Origin: Monosporascus cannonballus
Lineage: Eukaryota; Ascomycota; Sordariomycetes; Xylariales
Assembly: GCA_004154925.1 (NCBI GenBank)
Contig: QJNS01000299.1
Coordinates: 20,410-84,409, forward strand
Direction: 5' to 3'
DNA length: 64,000 nucleotides
Shown: one piece after another, positions 45,540 through 55,931 of the stretch
Numbering within the stretch: position 1 is the first letter of the stretch
Layout: the number at the start of each line of letters is the position of its first letter
Translations under genes and position numbers: made by a program
The notes under the pieces: model-generated
What the model saw: only the letters and a program-made list of their open reading frames with translations
Database searches by the model: none
What the model was told of the DNA's origin: nothing

Positions 45540-46400
45540 AGAAAATTAAAAAGGCCAACGGTAACGTAAATATCCTTTAATATAATATTAATACGTAAAT
45601 AAGGTTTTTCTTTAAAAATCTTAAAAATACCCTTCTATCTGCCGAAAGCTTTTTTAATAACGTTCCGTAATTACGTATGCCTTAGATTATATAGCTTTTC
45701 CGGCGTACGTAATTTTATCTTAATTTACGCTTGCTTTTAAAAGTAATACCGTATTCCGCGATACGGAATAAGGATTTGCCTGCCGGTAGCATATCCAGCA
45801 TCGCCGAGCAGGTATTTATCCTTAAAGATAACGAGGTTATTACGATCGACCGCGTTATTAAAAACTTTACTGTTATTTACAAAACCTTTTTAACCTGTTA
45901 ATACGTAAATAAATCTTTTATCGAAATTATAAACGGCTAATACGTTCGTTAATAGTTTCTTTTTGCGGTTCCTTTATATCTTTTACTTAAAGACATTATT
46001 TTCAATTTTAACCTTAAAATAAAAGCCATTAAGCGTTTTTAATACGTTTACAAACCATAAGAAAAATTTCCTGTTATTTACGATCTTCCGGTAAAAGCAA
46101 ATATTAACAGGTTTAATAATAAAACGTGTTAATACTATAAGAGCGTTTAAGATTTTATAAAATAAACGATAAATAATAATATTATTTTTTATAAAACGAT
46201 CTGTCGCAAACCGAACGGAAAAACCTTAAGCCATAATATAAAAGAAAATTATTATCTTTTTATTTACCGAGATCCGTAACGTTTTTAAGCCCGTATTTAT
46301 TAATAGCCAACTATATAACATGTAATACGTATTTTTTCTTATCCTTATAATTCTTCGAAAGCGATTATTAGCCGAATATAATATCCCGGATATATACGTA
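45540..46400 (-). pseudogene. Degenerate PIF/Harbinger transposase (DDE_Tnp_4 family)
   Basis: Minus-strand remnants in family order: NVLAVYNFDKRFIYVLTG then, after a stop, KGFVNNSKVFNNAV near 45870-45970 (the family has an Asp where NNS now stands, so a catalytic acid is lost); KDKYLLGDAGYATGRQILI near 45770-45830; and LYNLRHT, stop, LRNVIKKAFGR near 45640-45695. YLLGDAGY and LRNVI(E/K)(R/K)AFG are diagnostic of Harbinger transposases. Damage is mainly G-to-A on this strand and C-to-T on the other. Confidence 0.8.
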
Positions 46401-46874
46401 ACGCCTATTAGGTTATCAATATATACCTTTATACGGCGCTAAAAAATTAAAATTAATAATTACGAAAGCAGTAACGAAAGCAGCCAGTTATTTCCGTTAA
46501 AGACGGCGCGTTTTCCGCATTTTCCGTATTACCACCATGATTCCTGATCGCGAAAAGCGTTAAGTTCTATCACGAGATTGCAAAATAATAGTTACGGAGG
46601 TTTAGGTCTATGGCGTTATCAAGATATACAGCTAAAAGGATGACTTAAAGCTAGGGCAGGGCTCCTGATGCAGTCCATACGTTATCCATTAGCAGTTTCA
46701 GCACCTTAAGGGCTGCTAAAGTTGAAGTGGGGGAAAATCAACATGCTGATTAAACATGATTCGTCCAAGCCCGCCAAGAAAATCAGCAATTTTCAGCAGA
46801 AAAAAAGTGGGAATGCTGATATTGATGGACACGAACGGATTGCTGAAGATGATGTTGATTCCCCACAAATACGG

Positions 46875-46900
46875 GTTGTTGAAGTGCCCCGAACACGCCC
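46875..46900 (-). repeat. Right terminal inverted repeat of the Harbinger element
   Basis: Inverted partner of 35708-35733, followed directly by the TAA target duplication. Confidence 0.85.
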
Positions 46901-46903
46901 TAA

Positions 46904-48061
46904 ACGTATACGTTCCGATCAGAAGGTGACCTTCCCATATTTGGTGTGTTATAGCACACCTGACTCGCCGACAGGATGAGTTGTAACCGGTAGCTATTGA
47001 AACGCAGCTTCTGAAGTATATGTCAGGTATATGTGTCCAAACCTGCACAACTTGTACAATGAGAAGAAGCTTGAGGGATATATCAAAGTCAGGACAGGAA
47101 AGACTCCAAGCAGTTATCAACTTATGGTTGCTACCAGGTCATCGACTCGTGCTGCTGCCCGACGGGGCATTCAGCTGTCTGTTTGGATGCAAAGAGGCCA
47201 ACGAAAGATTACATCACCTTGTAGGTAATTGCTCCGTGTCACGTGCCAAAGTGGAATCTTCTAGAAAGGGGCTATACAGGGGCTATATAGGGGTTGTAAG
47301 TGTATATATAGGGCTGCTTCCTCCCATTAATATTGGAGGAAGCAGGCGTTACTGGTCTAATATACTGCTACCCACCTGCAAGACTGATTCTTCCTGCCTT
47401 TCACGCTGTGCAACACCCTTTTCTCTGACACTCCGTTGCAGTTGCGTCTCGCAGATGTTCGGCCTCCATTTGGAAGGCAAAGCCTAACTCGACCATCGAG
47501 GTCACCATAAGCTGCGGGTCTACGTCGCCTGCAGCCGGGCTGCCCCGACGCGAATCGCGGCAGCACCCGCGGCAGTGGCGGCGTGACACTAATAGGCCGA
47601 TCGCCCAATAAGACGGACGGATACACCGTCTGCCCTCTTCGTCTGAACATCAGACCTGAGCTGAGCAACGTAATATCAGCAAGGTCCCCAGAAAGCCAAT
47701 AGTCAAACGGGTAGAATCAACAGCGACGGAAGCTGAGGACGAACGATAACTCATCACAGCCCCTAGCGGCCCGACTCCTGTGAAATGGCATGACCTCCCA
47801 GCCATTCCCAGCCAACTAACCATGGTCCACGCTTCAGATACTCAGTCCCGCGGGGGGATGTTGTCTCGGTCTCGCAGAAAGCTGTCGACCATGGATTCTT
47901 GGCATTAGCCATCATCACCAACTCTCACACTGATGTGACTAGTCTAGGCTGTGATGAGGCTTGAAAGTAGGGGGCAGGCCACCACCACTACCCGCCGGCC
48001 GCTGATAGTACTCTTAAGGCGGTAGGCGTCTCACGCCTCCTCGTATGCCGAAACTGAAGGA
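46904..48061. other. Intergenic, normal composition
   Basis: Sequence outside the Harbinger element. A Cys-containing frame at 47020-47487 (+) faintly recalls the 3' end of LINE elements, but there is too little to call. A short run of GGGGCTATA repeats lies near 47266-47295. Confidence 0.4.
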
Positions 48062-48860
48062 ATGCCAAAACCCGAGGAAGAAAAAGAACGAAACGGAATG
48101 AAAATGGGACGAGATGAAACCATAATGGCAGACATCACATCCACCGAACAGGTTATTCCCCGGCCATGGGCCGTCACGCCTCTTGACCCCAACACTCACA
48201 GCTGCCCCTCCACCATCCACATCCTGGCTGTTTTTGGCGTCGTCAACGTGATCTGCGCCTACATCGCCATCATCGTCGGGAGCCGTACCGTCGTCCGCTG
48301 CCTCAGCTGCGGAGATTTTGGCCGGTCTGACGTGTCGTCTTGGGTTTACGTATCCTGGATCGGCTCGGTCGGCCTGATCCTCGCCGCAAACGCCCTGAAT
48401 GCCTGGCTGACCGTCAGAGCCTCCGGATACGACCAGTCCAGAATGCCCACGGTAGGCGACCCGATGCTCTTCTACGCCAGCGGCCCCCGCCTCGCCTGGA
48501 TCCGAGTCCTCGTGTTGGGACTGCTCCCCTGCCACTGGAGGGGCAACAAGGACAGCGGCCTCGATTGGTGCAACGCGGCGATCCAGACGACCGTGGCTGA
48601 GATTGTGCTGCAGCTCATCGGGGTGTACTACAAGGCACGGGTCGTACACTTTTGCCTCGAGCAGGGGCCTCTGCGGGGTATCTAAGCTGGGGCGCATCGA
48701 CTTCGTTTCCAGGGCGGCCTTTACCATGATGGCGACCGCGGCAACGACGTATTTGTGCATTCTTGCTGTTATTGCGGCATTGCTGGTCTACTGGTTAAAA
48801 TGCAAGGTCAAGGTCCCGACTCTCGGCTGGATGTATCTCTGTGCTGTTGGGACCTACTAG
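48062..48860 (+). CDS. Hypothetical multi-pass membrane protein
   Basis: Not recognised by family. The open frame from 48062 codes hydrophobic helices at residues ~50-72 (HILAVFGVVNVICAYIAIIV), ~94-117 (WIGSVGLILAANALNAWLTV) and ~140-155. A further strong helix (TTYLCILAVIAALLVYWL) lies downstream in another frame. Removing 48625-48712 (88 nt, donor GTACTA, acceptor TTCCAG) joins the two in phase and yields 236 aa with four or five spans; without splicing the protein ends at residue 207. The charged N-terminus (PKPEEEKERNG) has no signal peptide. The layout resembles uncharacterised fungal membrane proteins found near transposons and telomeres, but this is an impression only. It is the first gene to the right of the transposon island. 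Confidence 0.55.
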
Positions 48861-50682
48861 ATTCTCGACTAGGTAGGTGTTTATGGCGGGAAACGTGAAA
48901 CTAGCTGACGATTAGTTGCTATCTTTCATTTTCGGTCCGGCAGTATCGGGATAACTGTCTGGCTGATGGAGAAACAGGTTCTACCCACAGCAATTCACGC
49001 TCCAGGGCACAATCTGGGCAATATTCGCAAGCATTGGTGGGTGTTATGGGCATTTCGAAACCCACCCGTCCCCCCAACCCCTCTGGGTTCATTCGCTAAC
49101 AATACTGAATATTCAGGCCTGGCCATTGGTGGAACGATCTAAGTTCTTGGTGCACACGAGCCCGCCTTTGCTGAGAGACAAAGCGGGTGCTAGGAGAACG
49201 TACCGAAAAGTGCAGGATTCGAACGGGAAACTATGATATCCAGATGAGAAACCCACGTTCTCTCCAGCAGTGTTTACCTGGCGTGAGTAATGAGCGGGTT
49301 TTCGAGATGTGCCTAGTTCGGCTCGGTTGGGCTTGTTCTTGAATGGAGCCGGACTGGAGACGCAGAGCCGGCCATCGTGTTACAGCCAGAACCTAGAACC
49401 TAGATATGTAGACTGATGAGACGCTGTCGCCGAAGACAAAACCCTTTTCACACTCTAGAGTGTCTACCCAAATTCAGCTAGAAGACCATCTGGGTGGGCC
49501 CTATAATCTGTAGTGAGCAACGCGGCCGTCACATCCCCGCAACAGCCCTCTTCTATTTCGACTTCCTACTTGTATCTATTGGTCGTTTGGACTTGGTGCT
49601 ACATTACTATCCGTTCCGATTTCACCATTTCGCACTTACAGCTGAGGTACTTAGAACGAAACCTTTCTTCATGTTACACGTTATAATGCTTTGCTCTCTC
49701 CGCTTTATTGCTCTAATCCGGCAACAGGACGCATTCCGAGCATTCCCCATAATCTGATAGACCCCCCAGGGGTTCACCCAACTTTAGCTAGGTGGTATTG
49801 ATTCGAAGGAAGCGCAAGGCTGGTTAGGGGGCCATTATAGACCACTCTAAAGGGGAATAAACAATATTCCTGGCCGATGTCCTCATCCTAAACCAGCTAA
49901 ATAGCATTACCGTATACTCTTCCGCCATCCACCCAAAACGTCTCCTATCACCAACCCTAAAAGGATCACGGGCGGTCTGTCCATAGCTAGGTACCTTTAA
50001 AGGTCGGCTGAAGCTAGGGACGGCTTTACAATAGGAGAGCAAGGAGAGCAAGGAGAAACTGGGAACAAAAAGGGTGAAGGGTGGCGAGGAGGAGAAATAG
50101 TGAGGATATGGTTTTATGTAGGTTTAGAAGGGAAAGGTGCTCCGGGGGGTTGGGGTCGGGACAGCCAGGAAGATGAGGCAGAGCAAGGAGACGAAATAGT
50201 GAGGAGAGGGGTCAGAAAAGGGATAAGTAAGGCGGTGGGAGGAATAACGAGGGTATCAACACATTAAAAAAAAGGGGAAAATACTAAGAAGGGGAAAATG
50301 TAGAAAGAAGCAAAACAAAAAGATAGGTGTGAACACAAACGAAGATCTAGCCGAGATCCAGATCACGGTGGCAATCTCATTAGAGGGACTTCTCAAGCCA
50401 GCGTCAAACTTCAACAACCGAACCCAAGTCTTGTTAGTCCGCCGGTGTTGCGCTTCGATATTTTAGCAGCGCTGGTTCGCCCGTCACTGTTATAGATTAC
50501 GGACCAACCTATTACATTAGACTACAGCAGCTACAGCGGAATACCTGAATTGATCCAACGTAACCAGTTGGTGCAACTAAGAGCGTCTTTCGTCTATTAC
50601 GCTACTCATCTCGTCTAGACGCATATATCTCCCGTCACAATTCTCCCAAAGAACCGCGCAATCTCGCCACGTCTCTACCCCT
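48861..50682. other. Intergenic, includes a purine-rich tract
   Basis: No coding frame is supported. From ~50030 to ~50335 the plus strand is strongly purine-rich (AGGAGAGCAAGGAGAGCAAG and similar). The right end is the 3' flank of the Rqc2 gene. Confidence 0.45.
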
Positions 50683-53600
50683 CTACCCCTTCTTTCCCCT
50701 AGCCCCGGCACCGCCCTTCTTAAACTTGCCACCGCCTCCTGCTCCACTGCCTCCCCCGCCTCCACCGCTCATGACGACCCTCAACTTCCCGACGGGGATG
50801 CAGTTGATGGCGTCCTCGGGCTTGAGTGCCTTGATGAGTTCGACCTCGCGGGGCCACATCTTCTCCATGTCCCGGGCAGTCTCGTCGAGGGCGCCCTTCC
50901 GGCCGGAGTCGGCCCTCCAGCGCTCGAGCACCTCCTTGACGGCCTTGCCCTTCTTCTGCGACCCCGGCTGAAGTTTTGCCTTGTACTTGCAGCGGCTGAG
51001 GGCGGCGTAGGGTGCGCAGAACGGGATCGCCTCGAGGATCTCGTCGCCGGGCAGCGGCGTGCCGATGAGCGCGTCGAGCGGCGTGGCATCGTGCGCCGCT
51101 TCGTCCCCACCCAGCGTCTCGAGCCCCTCCTCCAGCAGCACCCGCCGCACCTCCTCGTGCTCCGCCGTCTCGCGCTGCTCCCGCACGTGCTGCGCGCGCC
51201 GCCGCTCGAGGGCCGCTGTCTGTTGCGCCTCCCGCTCCGCCTTGGCCTTAGCTTCCGCCTGGGCCTTCTTGCGCCCCGCCGCGGCGCCGATCAGCGCCTC
51301 GACGGCCGCGCGGTCTTCCTCGTCTTGGTCCTTGTACTTGGCGGCGATCTTCTTCGCTTTGCCTCGCTTGCCTCGTTTGGGCTGCTGACCCTTCCTCTGC
51401 GGCTGAGGATTGGGCCTGGTGGTGGGATTGGCGGATGGTTCAGTTGTTGTCTTCTGGGAAGCTGTCGCTGTTGAGGTCTCGGCCCCGTTTTCCGATTCCT
51501 CTCCTATTGTTTCTTCGTTTTGCGTGGACTCTGGTTCTGGTTCTGGAGTTGCTACAGCGGAAGGCTCGTCTGAGATAGTTAGATCGCGTACGCCTTCGGT
51601 TGGACGAGTCTCGTCCACTTCATCTCGAGTGTCCTCGCCGGCATTCTGGTCGATGGTCTGAAGAGGATTCGCTCTGGGCTTTTCATCTTCACCAACGTCA
51701 ACTACGCTGTCCTCCGAGTCGCTCTCCGCACGTTCCGTGTCACTTCCTTCAGCAGTCCCAGCATCCGTCTCACTCGCGCCAATAGTTCTAGGTGCTACAG
51801 ACGCCGTAGTGCTAGGTGCTCCAGACGTCGAAACGCCATCATCATCATATTGACGGTGCTTGATGTGTCTCGCCTTGCTCTCTTCGCTAATTTTGAAGGC
51901 CAACGCGAAGCCGAGAAGTAGTTGCGCTGGTGGGAGGAAATTCTTCTTTCCTCGCACCATAAAACTCCCCGTAGGAAGGTACTCGCCCGTTGGGGCCGAC
52001 TTCGACACTTGATCTGCATTGACCCACCATGCCGACATAACAGCCTTTGAATCCCAGGCGGACGACGAGCAGACCGCCAGAGATCCAGCTTGCGATAAGG
52101 TTGACGGCGGGATTGGCGCATCGGGTGTCTTCGGGTTATTCTTGATAACCACACTGGCTGCACCATGGAGGTCCGCGTGGACATAGATATCCCCTTTTCT
52201 CAGGTAGCGCCGATAAAGCATTTCGTTCTGCGACGCATCTCTACCGCCGAGGACAACGTAACCATCGGACGAGATGAACCAGGTGAACTTCTCGAACCAC
52301 ATCTGCCGTCGGATAGGTTGCAGCGTGGGCTTTTCCAGCTTCAGACCCTTTTTCAACTCGGCAGCGATCTTCTGCTCCGCACTCTTGAGAGCGATCTCCG
52401 ACTGCCTGACTGTCTTTTCCTGCTTGACCGCGGCGACCTTCTTTTCCCCGTAGTACTCTCGCGCATTACCCCATGGCGACAATCCCAAGTTAATATCGAT
52501 TGCCAACCTTCGGTCTGGCGCTTTCTGCATTGATGCCGCAGCTCCATCGGCGCTGTCGGATACAGCGGAATCTGTCTCGTCTCCGTCTTCATCGCCCTCG
52601 TCTTCTTCGGCCTCTCCAAGAAGTACCGTGATTGTGTTTTCATGGAGCTTGAGAGGAAGCATGATTATCGCCGCCACGGGGTTGTTTAGCCGCCGCTGCC
52701 TCTCAACAAGTTTTCCGATGTCTTCCCAGTCCATGCCCTGACCTATTAGACTGTTGATGGCATCCATTGCTTCTTGAACCCTCTCGACGTTGGCCTCGAT
52801 GGCTTCAGCTTTACGGATGTTGAGCAACTGCATACTCTGCAGCCCTTCTATCCTCTTGGCCTGGTCTGCTTTTGCAGCGTCCAGTTTCCGCTTAGCCGCA
52901 GCTTCCTTCTCAGTTAGCCTCGATTTCAGCTTTTGTCCCTCGATAGACGAGAAGAATTCGTCTACTAGTTTATTGTAGTTGTCGAACGTAAGGACCGTGT
53001 ATGCTGGGTCCTCTTCAAACTGTCTTGGTAGGAAGGGGTGGAAGTCTTCGTAAAGAAGGCCACCCGAGTTGTTGTGTTCGCCTCCTTTATCCTCGGCCGC
53101 AGCGTCTTCAGCTTTTGCTTTCTTCTTAGCGAGGATGTAACCTTTGCAGGTAGCAGAACCGGTGACTTGGTCCACTATTTTCCGAGCTTCCCGCAGAGAC
53201 TGCAACAAATGGTCTAGCAACGACTCGTTTTCCAACGCCGCCGCCGGCTGCGTAGTCGAGTCGAAGCTAGTGACCTTCATCGCATGGTCGATCAATATGG
53301 GAGGGAGCTCGTTGATAGTGGTTGCGAGACCTTTCCTTAGTTCGTCGCCGGGTTTCTTCCGAATCTTCTTGCCTGCCTCTGCCGCATTGGCAGCTCTCTG
53401 GACTGTGGTCTGAAGTGCATCCCGTACGCGCTCCTTCGTCAACTCTGGTACTCCATTGTAGTTCTGTCGGTTTTGCAGCGAGTATTTAAGGCCGGCACGT
53501 TGGTGTTCCTGGCCCTCGCCTTCCGGGACATTGCGCAATAGGGTCAAGATGTTTAGTTCGTGGTCGGTTAAGATGACGTTGCCGCCGGCAAAGAACTCAA

Positions 53601-53990
53601 GATATAATCGGTATCGGCCATCGCTGAACTGGAACTCGATGATGCGATCGGTTCCTATTTGTGATACAGCGGTTACCCGGCGGGTCTTCAGAACCTTGCG
53701 CAGCTTCTGGACAAAGCTGGACGGAAAGTCGGCGGTGGTACGGTCGAAGTCTGTGAGATGACATCGAAAGCCAGAGTCTATGAGCAATTGCTTTTTTTCA
53801 TTGGGCTTCGAAAATTTGAGGAGCAGGATCCTAGAGGACAGGTCATATATGTTGTGGAGTCGGAGAGAGACCAGAGACGTGGAGAGCTCGTGGGCGACAA
53901 CCTGCAATGCGTCTAGGTCAGCTATTGTGACGTTTCCTTCATGGAAGCTTTACTGACCTTGACATCGAGAGAAGAGAATCTTTGTTTCAT
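50683..53990 (-). CDS. rqc2: Rqc2/Tae2 (NEMF), 60S quality-control factor
   Basis: Binds stalled 60S-peptidyl-tRNA, recruits the ligase Ltn1 and adds C-terminal Ala/Thr (CAT) tails without mRNA. Two exons, transcribed 53990-53958 (MKQRFSSLDVK) and 53901-50683, separated by a 56-nt intron (donor GTCAGT, acceptor TTGCAG), giving 1083 aa, close to the family norm. MKQRFSSLDVKVVAHEL is the conserved NFACT start. The order is NFACT-N (~1-230), a helix-hairpin segment, a long coiled coil (~330-430), and NFACT-R (~541-670; RRQMWFEKFTWFISSDGY, VLGGRDASQNE, DIYVHADLHGA). An acidic/Ser-rich linker (~690-830) and a basic coiled coil (KGQQPKRGKRGKAKK) follow. NFACT-C starts ~955 (GTPLPGDEILEAIPFCAPY) and the protein ends in a Gly/Lys tail. 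It acts in the same pathway as Vms1 at 28-30 kb. Confidence 0.95.
53902..53957 (-). other. Intron of rqc2
   Basis: GTCAGTAAAG donor with an AGCTGACCTAGAC branch region and GCATTGCAG acceptor. It links the 11-codon first exon to the body in phase 0. Confidence 0.85.
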
Positions 53991-55395
53991 GGTCACCACG
54001 ATGCACCTTCGGGATTGGTACGATGCGCACGGGGCGAGGAGTAAAAATGGAATGTCAAGTATGACGCGGGGCACCAAGCGAATGCTCTAAATCCCCGCCC
54101 CAAGGCATTTGGCATAAACGAGGGGCATGACGTATAAAATCCTTAAACGGTAGGCCTGCAGCACTAACCGATTTTTGGCGGACTACATTCATATCATGTT
54201 AGACAGACTCAACCTTCGCGTGAGTACTCCATAACCTATATCAAACATAATCTGCGAAAGATCCGGGACGAGTTGCTGACCTTTGAAAGGAGGGGTGGTG
54301 GCACGATATACGTAGTGTAACATGCGAATTGTTCAGTATCAATAAGCCTCAAGAGGGTCTCGCGTTATGGTACTTCCCAGGTACTATTATTAACCTAGTA
54401 TCTGGGAGTTTTCTCGGTAACGGTAGCAACTTGTTCAGATACACGTTCGCATCATGTAGTTCCGCATTCTTCCCGTCTCAGGAGCACACTAACGGCTACA
54501 ATTAATTCGATGTTTAAAAATGATATTAAGTTAATATCTCGGGAATTCTTTCCAGCGATGCAGCTACTTATTACCCCTTGGTTGGAGATATCGAAGTTGG
54601 GGGCTTGTGTTATCTTCAAACTACGTTGGGGGATGGCCTCATACCTTTGACCACGTCGATTCTAGCACACAACCCGATTCAAGGGTAAAATAGACCTCGT
54701 TATTTATTATGGCCTATCTTTAACGTACGATACGCCTTAGGTAAAGAAGTACCATCAACCCAGTCTACTCTGCGATGCGATGAGTCTTGGCGCAAGACTC
54801 TTTTGTTCTATACGTCAGGCCAGCGTATCGACTACGCCTGAAAGGAAACAGCCCCCCATAAGGCTATCGTCGAAGGTCTAGTGAGATATATATCAACCTG
54901 CAGATCTACCGTGTTCGTATACTGATGGAGTTGATTCTCACTCTGAATTGGGCGAGCATGCCACTGAATTGTTGCAGCGGCCAGGTATGCCAAATATGAG
55001 GTTCATCAAGAGCCGTTACCCTAGCTCATGTGTCTTCTACGTGCATCTCGAAGCCACGCTTGGGTGACCATGCATACAGTACTATGTCCAATGATATATA
55101 TTTGCGAAACAAATACGTGTTGATATACTTTCTAGCCCCCTGTTAACAGGCGATATAGGAGACGTCGCCGTTATCCGAGCTTGCCGTGCCTGGGAGAACA
55201 CATATCGGTGGTAGATGGTCTCGAGCCTATCTTAATGCTCAACACTACCGTCAAGAGAGCGCTATCTTACCATCCACTACAACCCTGGGCGTTCGACACG
55301 AGTTGATCTATCACATAGAGGCCGTCTGCTGGTCGCCCCGCCGCTGGGCGGGATTCAGATCGAACGATATCCATCGTGGGGTCAGTTCGAGCAAT
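53991..55395. other. Intergenic, rqc2 promoter side
   Basis: No coding frame or repeat is supported. The rqc2 promoter must lie in the first few hundred bases. Confidence 0.45.
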
Positions 55396-55931
55396 CATGT
55401 CCGGGTCGAACCTCTTCAATCTCCAGGCATTCCCTCACACACACCACCCCAGTCCAACCCTCGAAGCCCAGACGGGAGCCCGGATGCGTCAAGTTTTCGC
55501 CGTCCTCGACGAAGACAAGGCGGCGCGGAACGTCCGCGGCCCCCAGACTCCCCGCACCGAACTCGGACGCGGGCTCGTATTGTACGCGTCAGCAAATTCG
55601 ATCCGCCCAACTGCGGATACGAGTCTCTCGACTTCGCCGGTCCCAATACGCCCGTCTTCGGGGGGCACCTGGACCGAAACATGGGGGCTGCGGATCTGCG
55701 GCTTCTTTCTTGTTCAAGACGTCGGGCCAGGAGTGGAGAGCCGAGGATTACGTGCTCTGGGACGGGCATGGGTGGGGCCCGTGTGGGGAAGATCAGAGAC
55801 CTGGAAAATTTGGGGGTTCCAGGAGAACATCCTCCGTGTTTGATCGGCTGTATGATCACAGCAAGCTTCCAAGGGCGCGGATTCCGCTTGAAGTCGAAGT
55901 CGAGATAGCGCGAAAGCAAGGTCTAACATAG
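55396..55931 (+). pseudogene. Frame-shifted relic of an unidentified gene
   Basis: Coding-like composition moves from frame to frame. It begins with MSGSNLFNLQAFPHTHHP and MRQVFAVLDEDKAARNV, continues in another frame with KFDPPNCGYESLDFAGPNTP, and in the third with EWRAEDYVLWDGHGWG and RLYDHSKLPRARIPLEVEVE to a stop at 55929. No canonical introns bridge these neatly, so small indels are likelier than splicing. I do not recognise the product. Confidence 0.3.

Larger units (their letters stand above)
35708..46900. mobile_element. PIF/Harbinger-type DNA transposon, RIP-degraded, interrupted by two LTR insertions
   Basis: Flanked by TAA on both sides (35705-35707 and 46901-46903), the 3-bp TWA target duplication typical of PIF/Harbinger. 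The left terminus GGTGGTGTTCGGGGCACTTC matches the reverse complement of the right terminus (GGGCGTGTTCGGGGCACTTC), and the match runs on through CAACAAC. Removing the nested Gypsy element and solo LTR with their duplications leaves ~3.5 kb, a normal size for the family. The interior holds transposase remnants on the minus strand. The outer ~170 bp on the left and ~300 bp on the right keep balanced composition, while the interior is AT-rich. Confidence 0.85.

Noticed and set aside
47020..47487. Possible LINE 3' end with a Cys/His motif
   Set aside because: Only a vague resemblance, no reverse transcriptase upstream and no poly-A tail.
49190..49290. tRNA-like sequence (GTTCGAATCC on the minus strand)
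   Set aside because: The T-stem does not pair and the D and anticodon arms do not fit; no cloverleaf could be drawn.
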